Translations under genes and position numbers: made by a program | In this document: one piece after another, positions 23,496 to 32,021 of the stretch | Numbering within the stretch: the stretch's first letter is position 1 | How the letters are laid out: every line of letters starts with the position of its first letter | The notes under the pieces: generated by a model | What the model was told of the DNA's origin: nothing | The model's database searches: none | What the model saw: only the letters and a program-made list of their open reading frames with translations | Origin: Rhizobium sp. BK196 | Lineage (GTDB): Bacteria > Pseudomonadota > Alphaproteobacteria > Rhizobiales > Rhizobiaceae | Assembly (NCBI RefSeq): GCF_014193255.1 | Contig: NZ_JACHZB010000001.1 | Span: 124,001-188,000, forward strand | DNA length: 64,000 nucleotides | Direction of reading: 5' to 3'

Positions 23496-26114
23496 ATGAG
23501 CTTCGGCGTTGTCGGGAATTTTGATAAGGCAAGACTTTTCACGGGCGTCAGCCTTGTGGCGCTGATGCTGGGCTGTTGCATCTCCCCCCCGGCATGGGCC
23601 GGCACGTATCCCGTAAACAGTGACGCCGCCCTACGGGCCGCCATTCAGACCGCCAACGCCGATGGCGACGCCAATGCGACGATCGTCTTGACCGGAAGTT
23701 TTTCTGTGTCGACGACGGCACTGCCGAACCCGACGAAACCGATCACGATCGATACCAACGGCTTTGTCCTGACGAATAACTACGATGCGACAGCCGGCAC
23801 GACCAGAGGCACGCTCACGATCCAGCAATTGGTCGGCGCGAATGTCCCCGTCACGTTCTCGGGCACTCTGGTGGCAGCAAGCGCCGGTGCCGCTGCCACG
23901 ACGGCAGGGCAAGTCGGTGCCGTCGTTACTGCAACCAAATTCACCAATAATGGATCGGTCCGCGGCGGAAATGGCGGCGGCGGCGGCGGTGCCGCAGCCT
24001 CTGGCGGCATTGGCGTGCGGGTGGTGGGAGGCTCGTCTCTCACCAATAACGGCACCATCGTGGGTGGCGACAGCACGTCGGCGGGCGGTGGAGCGGGCGT
24101 CGCCTACGGCAATTCGGTGGGAGGTCCGAATACAATCCTCAATATGGGGACGATCCGCGGAGGAAACGGGCCAAGCAACGGAACTAGTGCAGGTGTCGGT
24201 ATTCTCGCGCAAGGCGGAACAGCGGGCCAGATCGTCAATTCCGGCACGATCGAGGGCGGAACGGGTGCTGCTGCCATCGTGGCGTCGAACGGAATAATAA
24301 ACCTCGATATCGTCAACAGCGGTACGATCCGGGCAGGCGCCGGCCAGACGAACGCGATCAACCGGTCACTGGCGGCAACAACGGGCACGCTGACGCTGGA
24401 GCTGCAACCGGGTTCTGTGATCGAAGGCAACATCATCGCGGGCGTGACGCCGACGACAGACGTGCTCCGCCTCGGCGGCACCGGCAGCGACAGCTTCGAT
24501 GTCTCGGCAATCGGTGCTGCCCAGCAATACCGGAACTTCGACACATTCGAGAAAACCGGCAGCAGTACCTGGCTGCTGACGGGCGTCGGCACCGCGACGA
24601 CCGACTGGACGATCTATGACGGCACGCTGCTGATCGGCGATCACAGCGCCGCTTCGAGCGTCATCGGCGACATCACCAATTTCGGCACGCTCGGCGGCAG
24701 CGGCACGATCTTTGGCGATGTGACGAGTTCCGGCACAGTCGCCCCCGGCAATTCCATCGGTACGCTGACGATAGCAGGCAACTATACCGGCAACGGCGGC
24801 ACGCTTGCGATCGAAAGCGTGCTCGGCGGCGATGCCTCGCCGACCGACCGCCTTGTCGTCACCGGCAACACTGCGGGCATGACCAACGTCAAGGTCACCA
24901 ATCTCGGCGGCGGCGGAGCGCAGACCGTCGAGGGCATCAAGATCGTCGATGTCGGCGGCACCTCGGCCGGGAGCTTTTCGCTGCTCGGCGACTATGTCTT
25001 CCAGGGCGATCAGGCCGTTGTCGGCGGTGCCTACGCTTACCGGCTCTATCAGAACGGTGTGTCCACCCCGGCCGATGGCGACTGGTATCTGCGCTCGGCA
25101 CTGACCAATCCGGCCACATCAGGCGCACCCGCGGCACCGCTCTATCAACCCGGCGTTCCGCTTTACGAAGCCTATCCGCAACTCCTGCTTGCCCTGAACG
25201 GACTGTCGACGCTGCAACAGCGCCTCGGCGACCGCTATTGGCATGGAGATAGCGCGGCGGCATTGGCCAAAGGACCAGACAATGTCTGGCTGCGCACCGA
25301 GGGCACGCATGCGAGCATAGAGCCCGACAGCAGCACCACCGTCGACAGCTACGATTACAACCTGTTCAAGCTGGAGGGCGGTCTCGACGGCGAGCTCTAT
25401 CAGGACAAGGCCGGCCGGCTGATCGGCGGCCTGACCGTCCATTACGGCACGATATCAGGCGACATCGACTCCCTCTACGGCAATGGCGATGTCGACACGA
25501 CAGGCTTCGGGCTTGGCGCCACGCTCACCTGGTATGGCGACAACGGCCTCTATGTCGATGCCCAGAGCCAGACCAACTGGTATGACACCGACCTCAAATC
25601 CGATCTCGTCGACGGCGCCATGGAAAGCGGCAACAATGGCTTCGGCTATGCGCTGAGCCTGGAGACCGGCAGGCGTTTTGCGGCCTCCGGCCCGTGGTCG
25701 ATCAGGCCGCAGGCCCAGCTCGTCTATTCCTCCGTCGACTTCGACACGTTCAACGACCGCTACGGCGCACGCGTGTCGCTCGATGACGGCGACAGCCTGC
25801 TCGGCCGGCTTGGCGTGGCGCTCGACCGCGAGGAGACAATGCAGCGGGCCGATGGCCAAACGGCACTGGCGAAAATCTACGGCATCGCCAATCTCTACGG
25901 CGAGTTCCTGGATAACACGGCGGTCGATGTCTCCGGCACCGGTTTCGAAACGAAGAACGATCCGGTCTGGGCGGGACTGACCCTCGGCGGTTCCTACATC
26001 TGGAACGACGATCGCTACTCGCTCTACGGCGAAGTCGCCGCGAAATCCTCGCTGAAAGATTTCGGCGACAGCTATGCGGTTAGTGGAACTGCAGGCTTGC
26101 GCGTGAAGTGGTAA
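23496..26114 (+). CDS. classical autotransporter, outer-membrane beta-barrel with beta-helix passenger
   Basis: About 872 residues. A signal peptide ends near ISPPAWA. The passenger (residues about 40-540) is rich in Gly, Thr and Asn with recurring NNGTI/NSGTI units, typical of a parallel beta-helix. A passenger-associated transport repeat (FGTLGGSGTIFGDV then SSGTVAPGNSIGTLTIAGNY) lies near residues 390-430, a linker DGDWYLRS near 530, and the C-terminal 280 residues form the autotransporter barrel ending GTAGLRVKW with an aromatic last residue. The start at 23496 has AGAGG upstream; 23484 is possible. No protease or adhesin domain is evident. Probably a surface adhesion protein. Confidence 0.92.
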   Translation: MSFGVVGNFDKARLFTGVSLVALMLGCCISPPAWAGTYPVNSDAALRAAIQTANADGDANATIVLTGSFSVSTTALPNPTKPITIDTNGFVLTNNYDATAGTTRGTLTIQQLVGANVPVTFSGTLVAASAGAAATTAGQVGAVVTATKFTNNGSVRGGNGGGGGGAAASGGIGVRVVGGSSLTNNGTIVGGDSTSAGGGAGVAYGNSVGGPNTILNMGTIRGGNGPSNGTSAGVGILAQGGTAGQIVNSGTIEGGTGAAAIVASNGIINLDIVNSGTIRAGAGQTNAINRSLAATTGTLTLELQPGSVIEGNIIAGVTPTTDVLRLGGTGSDSFDVSAIGAAQQYRNFDTFEKTGSSTWLLTGVGTATTDWTIYDGTLLIGDHSAASSVIGDITNFGTLGGSGTIFGDVTSSGTVAPGNSIGTLTIAGNYTGNGGTLAIESVLGGDASPTDRLVVTGNTAGMTNVKVTNLGGGGAQTVEGIKIVDVGGTSAGSFSLLGDYVFQGDQAVVGGAYAYRLYQNGVSTPADGDWYLRSALTNPATSGAPAAPLYQPGVPLYEAYPQLLLALNGLSTLQQRLGDRYWHGDSAAALAKGPDNVWLRTEGTHASIEPDSSTTVDSYDYNLFKLEGGLDGELYQDKAGRLIGGLTVHYGTISGDIDSLYGNGDVDTTGFGLGATLTWYGDNGLYVDAQSQTNWYDTDLKSDLVDGAMESGNNGFGYALSLETGRRFAASGPWSIRPQAQLVYSSVDFDTFNDRYGARVSLDDGDSLLGRLGVALDREETMQRADGQTALAKIYGIANLYGEFLDNTAVDVSGTGFETKNDPVWAGLTLGGSYIWNDDRYSLYGEVAAKSSLKDFGDSYAVSGTAGLRVKW

Positions 26115-26255
26115 CCGTGGCGTCGTCCAGGGGATGGGTTCTTCCTGCCTATCTGGTTTTACTTGCTGGTGGCGCTGGGATGTAGCGGCGGAGGCAGGCT
26201 CCTGTTTTCGATGCGGCTTCCTGGACGGGGCATTGAGGGCATCGCTCCTCCGTCA

Positions 26256-26480
26256 CCAAGTCAGAAACGAGCAAGGTAGTGCGCCCGCGGTCCCTCATCC
26301 GGCCCTTTGGGCCACCTCTCCCCGTTGGGTAGAAGGGGGAACTCGCGGCGTAGCTTGCAACGAGAGACGCTTTGAGACAAGCGAGCCGTTGCAACGACAC
26401 CCCTTCTCCCCTTGGGGAGAAGGTGCCCGAAGGGCGGATGAGGGGGCCGCGCGCACCGCCTTGCTCGTTTTCTGACTTGG
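26256..26480. repeat. RIME-type composite repeat with terminal inverted repeats
   Basis: A 225-bp block bounded by inverted arms of about 22 bp (CCAAGTCAGAAA then CGAGCAAGG, one base different between ends). Inside are two oppositely oriented copies of the rhizobial mosaic core: CCCTCATCCGGCCCTTTGGG on the left and CCCCTTCTCCCC, TGCCCGAAGGGCGGATGAGG on the right. Matching cores occur at 44.3 and 57.6 kb. It fills the gap between the autotransporter and the converging MocR gene; no protein gene is supported here. Confidence 0.8.
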
Positions 26481-26521
26481 CAAGGAAGATTGGGGTTTCT
26501 GCAGTCACCCTCACCCTCCCG

Positions 26522-28030
26522 TCAAAACACCCCGCCCCCAAACACCTCCGCAAGCACCCGCGTCCCCATATCCGCCTCCTCCTCGGAAAGCCCGGAGAAC
26601 CCGAAGAGCAGCCGCAACCGATCCGTCGAGACCACATTCATGCGCGACAGCGGCATCACCACCACGCCCCTCTTCAGCGCCGCAGCGGAGACGGCGGTAT
26701 CATCGTCCCAGCTGCCCGTGCTCCTGACCGTGAGATTGATCCCCTGATCCGGCAGCAGCACCGCCATATGCTCCGCCAACCGCTCCCCCAGAAACCCGGC
26801 CAGCATATCGCGCGAGGCCCTGAGCCGTTCCCGCAGTCGCCGCAGATGCGCCGGAAAATACCCCTCCTCCAGAAAATCGGCGATCACCCGCTGCTGGAAG
26901 CTCGGCGGGCAGCGGTCGACGGCGGGGCGCACGGCGCGGAAGGCGGGCACGAGATCGGCGGGGACGACGAGGTAGCCGATGCGCAAGCTCGGCAGCAGCG
27001 CCTTGCTGAAGGTGCCGGTGTAGAGAACGCGGTTTGCCTTATCGAGGCCGTGCAGCGAGGCGATCGGGTGGCCGTGGTAGCGGAATTCGCTATCGTAATC
27101 GTCCTCGATGATCCAGCAGTCGTTTTCCTCGGCATAGGAAAGCAGCCCGAGCCGGCGCGAGAGCGAGAGGACGGAGCCGACCGGATATTGGTTGGAGGGC
27201 GTCACGTAGAAGGCGGCGGGCGGCGCGATCATGCCGTCGAGCAGGCGGGCAATATCGATGCCATCGGCGTCGACCGGCAGCCCGACGACCTCGATGCCGT
27301 TCAGGACAAGGCATTGCCGGGCCGGCGGATAACACGGGTCTTCGACGACGGCCGTATCGCCAGGCGTCATCAGCACGCGGAAGGCAAGGTCGAGCGCCTG
27401 CTGCGTTCCAGCCGTGATGAAGATCTGCTCCGGGCTGCAGCGCACGCCGCGCGAGACGGCGAGATGGGCGCTGATCGCCGCCCTCAGCCGCAAGTCGCCC
27501 TGGATGTCGCCATAGCCTTCGAAAGCGTAGTTCATATGCCTGACGGCGATGCGGTTCAAAAGCCGCGCCGTGCGCTCGTCATGGGCGATGCGGCCGGTGA
27601 CGAATGGCAGCGCCTTCTGCGGCTCGAGGCTCGGCCCGCGCGTGAGGATCGCGGTCGCGGCCGCCGACACGCCGCGGCGGGCGGGTGGCTCACCCTTCCC
27701 GTCAATGTCACCGATGCGAGACACGCCCTCCGGTATCGTCGACGCGATATAGGTCCCGGAGCCATGGCGGGCGACCGCAAAACCCTCCGACATCAGGATC
27801 TCATAGGCTTCCGCGATGACGCCGCGCGAAATGCCCCATTCCGTTGCGGCAATCCGCGTCGAGAGCAGCCGCTGCCCGGCAGCCAGCCGCCCTTGCGTAA
27901 CGGCATTCCGTAACGAGAGGTAAAGCTGCCGCGGCAAGGGTGCCGATGACGAGGGATCGATATCAGGCTGGAATGTCGCTGATGGTCCTTCGCGTCTTCT
28001 CACAATAGTCACCGGCTCTCTCGCAGCCAT
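26522..28030 (-). CDS. MocR-family regulator (GntR HTH fused to aminotransferase fold)
   Basis: A 502-residue fusion. Residues about 30-100 are a GntR winged helix (LPRQLYLSLRNAVTQGRLAA, SRGVIAEAYEILMSEGF), and about 130-500 a fold-type I PLP aminotransferase-like domain with the PLP-lysine segment YTGTFSKALLPSLRIGYLV and IIEDDYDSEFRY. MocR proteins sense PLP or amino-acid derivatives. Divergent from a C39-like peptidase gene and ddl, as in DdlR-type regulators of D-Ala-D-Ala ligase in other bacteria. Three copies of AAGTGGC lie between. Confidence 0.93.
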   Translation of the reverse strand: MAAREPVTIVRRREGPSATFQPDIDPSSSAPLPRQLYLSLRNAVTQGRLAAGQRLLSTRIAATEWGISRGVIAEAYEILMSEGFAVARHGSGTYIASTIPEGVSRIGDIDGKGEPPARRGVSAAATAILTRGPSLEPQKALPFVTGRIAHDERTARLLNRIAVRHMNYAFEGYGDIQGDLRLRAAISAHLAVSRGVRCSPEQIFITAGTQQALDLAFRVLMTPGDTAVVEDPCYPPARQCLVLNGIEVVGLPVDADGIDIARLLDGMIAPPAAFYVTPSNQYPVGSVLSLSRRLGLLSYAEENDCWIIEDDYDSEFRYHGHPIASLHGLDKANRVLYTGTFSKALLPSLRIGYLVVPADLVPAFRAVRPAVDRCPPSFQQRVIADFLEEGYFPAHLRRLRERLRASRDMLAGFLGERLAEHMAVLLPDQGINLTVRSTGSWDDDTAVSAAALKRGVVVMPLSRMNVVSTDRLRLLFGFSGLSEEEADMGTRVLAEVFGGGVF

Positions 28031-28073
28031 TCAAGCGGCTCATTCCTGTGGTTCATCGCACTTCACGCAATCC

Positions 28074-28144
28074 AAGTGGCCCACAGGATCACGGCAAAGT
28101 GGCTCTGTAAAATAGAGAAAAATTGCATTTAATGTAAGCCACTT
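28074..28144. promoter_or_regulatory. putative MocR/DdlR operator array
   Basis: Three exact AAGTGGC elements: direct copies at 28074-28080 and 28097-28103 (23 bp apart, about two helical turns) and an inverted copy at 28138-28144. MocR proteins such as PdxR and GabR bind direct repeats at this kind of spacing. The array sits between the MocR gene and the C39-ddl pair. Confidence 0.55.
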
Positions 28145-28183
28145 TCTAGCGGGATTCGCCTTGCATTGCCTGACGGAGACGAC

Positions 28184-28804
28184 ATGAACCAACCGAGCCT
28201 CGACGTGCCCTGTTTCAGCCAGTGGGAGACGCCCGAGATGACCCTGCCGGTGCTGGCCGAAGGTGCTGATGCCCTGCACCGCGACCCGCTCTGGAGGAAT
28301 TCCGGCGCCGATACGATCGAGGAATATGCGCGCTGGGCGGTCAATGTCTGCGGCATGGCCTGCCTGAAAATGATTCTGGCCGCTCGCGGCGAGGCCCATC
28401 CGATCCTCTCGCTCGCAAGGGCCTGCACCAGCTATGGCGGCTATGTGGTCAACGACGCGGACGCCTCCATCAGGGGGCTGATCTATGCGCCCTTCGTAAC
28501 CTTCGTGCGCGAGCGCTTCGGGCTTGCGGCCGACGTGAGGACAGAGGTGCAAGCGGAAACCATTCCCGAGATCCTTGCGGGTAACAGCTTCTTCATCGCC
28601 TCCGTCAGCAGCACCATCCGCTGGCCGGAGCGCGAGCCGCCGGGCAAGGGCGGCCATCTGGTACTGGTGACGGCGGCCGATGACGAGAGCGTGCGCTTCC
28701 ACAATCCTTCAGGCCATGACCGCGCCAGCCAGGCCAATGTCACCCTGCCCCTTGCCACGTTCGACCGCTTCTTCGCCAACAGAGGCATCGCCGTCGGCTT
28801 CTAG
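28184..28804 (+). CDS. C39-like papain-fold peptidase/transglutaminase-like protein
   Basis: A 206-residue protein. VPCFSQW near the start, NVCGMACLKMILAA with the presumed nucleophile Cys near residue 58, and GKGGHLVLVTAADDE with the His near 160, then NPSG, follow the C39-like/papain catalytic order. No signal peptide is seen, so it probably acts in the cytoplasm. The start at 28184 has CGGAGA upstream. It lies 23 bp before ddl and shares its promoter, so it may process a peptidoglycan-related or peptide substrate. Confidence 0.75.
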   Translation: MNQPSLDVPCFSQWETPEMTLPVLAEGADALHRDPLWRNSGADTIEEYARWAVNVCGMACLKMILAARGEAHPILSLARACTSYGGYVVNDADASIRGLIYAPFVTFVRERFGLAADVRTEVQAETIPEILAGNSFFIASVSSTIRWPEREPPGKGGHLVLVTAADDESVRFHNPSGHDRASQANVTLPLATFDRFFANRGIAVGF

Positions 28805-28827
28805 TTTTTGTTTTCAGGAGAATTTCA

Positions 28828-29895
28828 ATGAGCCCTTCCCCATCCAGGCTGCGCATCGCCGTGCTCTTCGGCGGCCGCTCCAGCGAGCACGATGTTTCCG
28901 TCATGTCGGCGACCAATGTGATGCGCGCCCTCGATCCGGAAAAATACGACGCCCTGCCGGTCTTCGTCACCCGCGAAGGCCGCTGGCTGCAGAGCCGCCT
29001 GACCGGCGGCGAACTTGAGAAGCCGGAGGCCGGCACCGAGCTTTGCCCCGTGCCCGGCGGGCGTGGCCGCCTGCTGGCGATCGCACCGGATGGAAAGACC
29101 ACTGAGGCCGGCAAGGTCGACATCGTCTTCCCGGTGCTGCACGGCCTGCATGGGGAAGACGGCGCGGTTCAGGGCCTCTGCCAGGTGGCGCGCGTGCCGC
29201 TTGCCGGCTGCGGCATCCTGGGCTCGGCAACGGCGCTCGACAAGGATATCGCCAAGCAGCTTTTGAAGGCCGCCGGCCTGCCAGTCGCGCGCTCGGTAAC
29301 GCTCGATCAGGCAACGCCGCCGGCACTCGAAACCCTCGAAACCGAACTCGGCCTGCCGCTCTTCATCAAGCCGGCCCGCCAGGGCTCCTCGGTCGGCGTG
29401 CGCAAGGTCTCCGGCAGCCAGGAATTCGCCCCGGCTCTGTCAGAGGCTTTCAGCCACGACCGCAAGCTCATCGCCGAAGAATTCATCGCCGGGCGCGAGA
29501 TCGAATGCAGCGTGCTGGAAGACGCAAACGGCGGCCTCTTCGTCTCCCGCCCCGGCGAGATCGCGCCCGCCGAAAGCCACGGCTTCTACAGCTACAACGC
29601 CAAATATATCGACGAAAATGGCGCGGCCCTGAAAGTGCCCGCCGACCTGCCCGCCGCCGTAGAGGAGAAGATCCGCGCCATGGCCGCCCGCGCCTTCCGC
29701 GCACTCGGCTGCGACGGCATGGCCCGCGTCGATTTCTTCCTGATGGAAGACATGCGCTTCGTCGTCAACGAGGTGAACACCATTCCGGGTTTTACCGATA
29801 TCAGCATGTATTCCAAGGCGATGGCGGCGAGCGGTGTGGCCTATGCCGAGGTGATCGACCGGTTGGTGGAGCATGGGCTGGCGCGAGGGGCGTGA
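28828..29895 (+). CDS. ddl: D-alanine--D-alanine ligase
   Basis: A 355-residue ATP-grasp enzyme that joins two D-alanines for peptidoglycan precursors in the cytoplasm. AVLFGGRSSEHDVSVMSA near residue 11, FPVLHGLHGEDGAVQG near 97, KPARQGSSVGVRKV near 180, EEFIAGREIECSVLE near 215 and FVVNEVNTIPGFTDIS near 311 are the diagnostic Ddl blocks. It resembles the longer DdlA-type. It is not in the murein gene cluster and sits under a MocR regulator, so it may be a second, inducible ligase. Confidence 0.95.
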   Translation: MSPSPSRLRIAVLFGGRSSEHDVSVMSATNVMRALDPEKYDALPVFVTREGRWLQSRLTGGELEKPEAGTELCPVPGGRGRLLAIAPDGKTTEAGKVDIVFPVLHGLHGEDGAVQGLCQVARVPLAGCGILGSATALDKDIAKQLLKAAGLPVARSVTLDQATPPALETLETELGLPLFIKPARQGSSVGVRKVSGSQEFAPALSEAFSHDRKLIAEEFIAGREIECSVLEDANGGLFVSRPGEIAPAESHGFYSYNAKYIDENGAALKVPADLPAAVEEKIRAMAARAFRALGCDGMARVDFFLMEDMRFVVNEVNTIPGFTDISMYSKAMAASGVAYAEVIDRLVEHGLARGA

Positions 29896-29916
29896 GTTCT
29901 GCCTTTTAGAAAAATA

Positions 29917-29950
29917 CCCCTCCCCACAGGTGGGAGGGGCTAACCTGTGG
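29917..29950 (+). terminator. overlapping GC-rich hairpins after ddl
   Basis: CCCCTCCC-N7-GGGAGGGG (29917-29939) overlaps a second perfect 8-bp pair, CCACAGGT with ACCTGTGG (29924-29950). The two stems exclude each other. There is no U-tract. Likely the end of the C39-ddl transcript, or a rhizobial palindromic repeat. Confidence 0.45.
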
Positions 29951-30197
29951 CACCGCCTCGTTCCTCGCGGGTGTAGCCGGACGCGAGAAATCGGAATTTT
30001 GACACCAGGTTCCGGAATTTTCAAATCGCGTTGAAAGGCCTTCGAAGTGCTTTAAAACCTTTTGCGTCCCCTCAGAATCTCCCGCTCATCTCCGATGACC
30101 TTTCACCGGCACCGTTGTGCAATGAGGAATGCGGCAGCACGGAGACGGCTGCACAGTTGCTATGTACGCCATCGCACCAACGGCGATCTCCTAGCAC

Positions 30198-30215
30198 ATC
30201 GGACCTTAGTCCGAT
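30198..30215. repeat. short palindrome, also found at 31678-31691
   Basis: ATCGGAC-CTTA-GTCCGAT with perfect 7-bp arms. A variant, CGGAC-TTTG-GTCCG, followed by the same ATTG, lies at 31678-31691 on the other side of the Hint gene. It looks like a dispersed small repeat or protein-binding site. Confidence 0.45.
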
Positions 30216-30269
30216 TGATGAGCGGATGCCGCCCGCTAAGTCCAATATTTCGGGTTTTAGCGGGACACT

Positions 30270-30539
30270 ATGCCAATTACCGAGTCAGATCGAATTCTAT
30301 TCAACCGTGTCTGGGCTCTCGGTGCCCAAGCGGTCAAAGACAATCGTATGTCTACGCTGCGGGATGTTACTCTTCATACTCCTACGCTGGAACAATACCA
30401 GGATGGCCACGGCCAGCGGATGACTGATATGATCAAGGTCGTTCAGCTAGGAATTTCAAAGCTTCGCAACAGCGGCGCACTCGTCGAATGCGCTGAGCCC
30501 AGCATGCCTCCATCCGCGCGTCGCGCCAGCACCAGGTAA
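30270..30539 (+). CDS. hypothetical small protein, 89 aa, weak
   Basis: MPITESDRILFNRVWALGAQ opens a soluble, mixed-charge frame of 89 residues with GGGA 5 bases before the ATG. Codon third positions are much less GC-rich than in neighbouring genes, so it is either a transferred gene or a chance frame. The last 20 residues look non-native. No family is recognised. Confidence 0.3.
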   Translation: MPITESDRILFNRVWALGAQAVKDNRMSTLRDVTLHTPTLEQYQDGHGQRMTDMIKVVQLGISKLRNSGALVECAEPSMPPSARRASTR

Positions 30540-30677
30540 TCATGATGAGAGCGCGTTACATCCTATTGCTGACTGGTCCGACGAACCGAAAATCAGTCAA
30601 AATCCCCTGTCGCTTGTAATTCGCCAAGATCACCTGCCGCTGAAGAGGCAGGGTAAGACGCTCAGCCACTCAGCTTG

Positions 30678-31565
30678 TCAGAATGACAGCTCTTTCGCTT
30701 GCGCATTGATCTTCTCACAGGCATCCCCCAGCGGATCGCGCATCGGCACGAGCGGCGAAACAGCAAGCAGTAGAAGCGCCTTTAAGTGCTTCCAGCCGCC
30801 TTCCTCGCCCAGCACCGGGGCATAGGATGTCATCGCGGTGGGTTTCTCGCCATAGAGGCGCTTGTACTCCGCGAAATTGGAGAAGGCTTCGTCGCTGTTG
30901 TCCAGGAGACGGAAGCTTTCGGCCGCGGCACCTTCGGCGAGGATGGCTTCATGCGTATCAAGCAGGACGGCGTAATATTCGAGCGGCGCGTCGTCGGCCG
31001 GAATGACCGGTGCGATGGTCGTGCCGTTCACGAGATGCTTCACGCGGATCAGAACGCCGTTCAGAAGCAGAGCGTGATCCGGCGACAGGTAGAGATCGGA
31101 ATGTGGCGTGCGGCTATCCAGCGCATGGCGGGAGATCCGGACCGGCACAACGCCTTCAAGCCAGCGCGCGCTGCTCTTCTTAAACGTCTGGCGGCCAACC
31201 CATCTGATCGAGCGGACGCTCCCGTCCGGCAGGGCAACGCAATCGCCGATGCGCAGATCCTCGACGGGCTTTTCACCGCAATCCGTAAGGATCGCCGTTC
31301 CCCGCAGGAAGCAATTCGCACCGCCGCTACCAGAGGCTCCATCGGGACGACTGCCATGGGTGCCTCCATGTCCGCCCCACCAGCCTCCGTGTCCACCAGA
31401 TCCGCCCCTCCCCCAACGATGCCCCATCGCGCTCGCAGGCGACGAGGAAATTGCCGCTGCCAGAGCTGCCAAGCCGGCAATCCTAGCCCCCGCGGCGGCG
31501 GTAACACCTAGAAAATGTCTGCGCGCGACATCGCGTGGCAGCTTCGGATCTTCCGTCGATGACAT
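30678..31565 (-). CDS. Tat-exported protein with Hint (Hedgehog/intein) domain
   Basis: A 295-residue protein. A twin-arginine signal (ARRHFLGVTAAAGARIAGLA) leads into a Gly/His/Trp-rich linker of about 40 residues (GHRWGRGGSGGHGGWWGGHG), then a Hint_2-type domain from CFLRGTAILTDCGEKPVEDL (nucleophile Cys near residue 85) through SPDHALLLNGVLIRVKHLVNGTTI. Hint domains cleave or splice the chain through a thioester at this Cys. No classic C-terminal His-Asn is seen. The chosen start at 31565 has AAGGA upstream. Substrate partner unknown. Confidence 0.85.
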   Translation of the reverse strand: MSSTEDPKLPRDVARRHFLGVTAAAGARIAGLAALAAAISSSPASAMGHRWGRGGSGGHGGWWGGHGGTHGSRPDGASGSGGANCFLRGTAILTDCGEKPVEDLRIGDCVALPDGSVRSIRWVGRQTFKKSSARWLEGVVPVRISRHALDSRTPHSDLYLSPDHALLLNGVLIRVKHLVNGTTIAPVIPADDAPLEYYAVLLDTHEAILAEGAAAESFRLLDNSDEAFSNFAEYKRLYGEKPTAMTSYAPVLGEEGGWKHLKALLLLAVSPLVPMRDPLGDACEKINAQAKELSF

Positions 31566-31791
31566 AGCGGGTGTCCTTTTTGAAAACAGTAACACCGACA
31601 AATTTTACAATAGGTTCAACGACGGGCAATTTGGCAGAACAGCGGTGGTGTCTACCGAAAAGGAAGGGTGCATTCACCGGACTTTGGTCCGATTGCAGAC
31701 TTCGGTGCGTGCCCCGTTGCGGCCCGGCCGGCGCCATAAAGTCGGTAGGAATAGGGTGGCTCTCCCCGTCCGGGAGTCGCCTTTTCGACTC

Positions 31792-31986
31792 TTATTGAGC
31801 GTCGGCGATCCGCTTTCTGCGCCGATCACGGCGTTCACGCAGGACCATATGAAGGGCATCAAAAAAAGCACGCGCCTCTACTTTTGTTTTAAAATATTGT
31901 TCGGCAGCGTCGAAAAGCTCTCCGAGATCGACATCGGTACGGTCGGCCATCCGCCTTCGGATGAAGACAATAAGCAATTGGTCCAT
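31792..31986 (-). CDS. small hypothetical protein, 64 aa, with EcfG-type promoter
   Basis: A helical, charged protein starting MDQLLIVFIRRRMADRTDVD and ending in a basic tail (RERRDRRRKRIADAQ). The ATG is preceded by GGGGGA 6 bases upstream, and a perfect GGAAC-N16-CGTT element lies 55-79 bases before the start on the same strand. Those two signals make it a likely real gene of the general stress response. No family is recognised. Confidence 0.55.
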   Translation of the reverse strand: MDQLLIVFIRRRMADRTDVDLGELFDAAEQYFKTKVEARAFFDALHMVLRERRDRRRKRIADAQ

Positions 31987-32021
31987 CACACGTCCCCCAG
32001 GCCAGCCAAAGCAGAATTGGG

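Larger units (their letters stand above)
29951..30677. other. 727-bp interval of lower GC, no firm gene
   Basis: Base composition is visibly less GC-rich than the neighbouring genes. It holds a direct repeat of GGAATTTT (near 29994 and 30014), the palindrome ATCGGAC-CTTA-GTCCGAT at 30198-30215, and one weak small frame (30270-30539). No tRNA or transposase piece was recognised. It could be a foreign insertion or a decayed region. Confidence 0.5.

Noticed and set aside
26372-27913. 513-aa plus-strand frame
   Set aside because: Antisense to the MocR gene and starts inside the RIME repeat; no domain.
30560-30677. possible tRNA-like or att-like sequence
   Set aside because: No cloverleaf, no T-arm consensus and no matching repeat elsewhere in the window.
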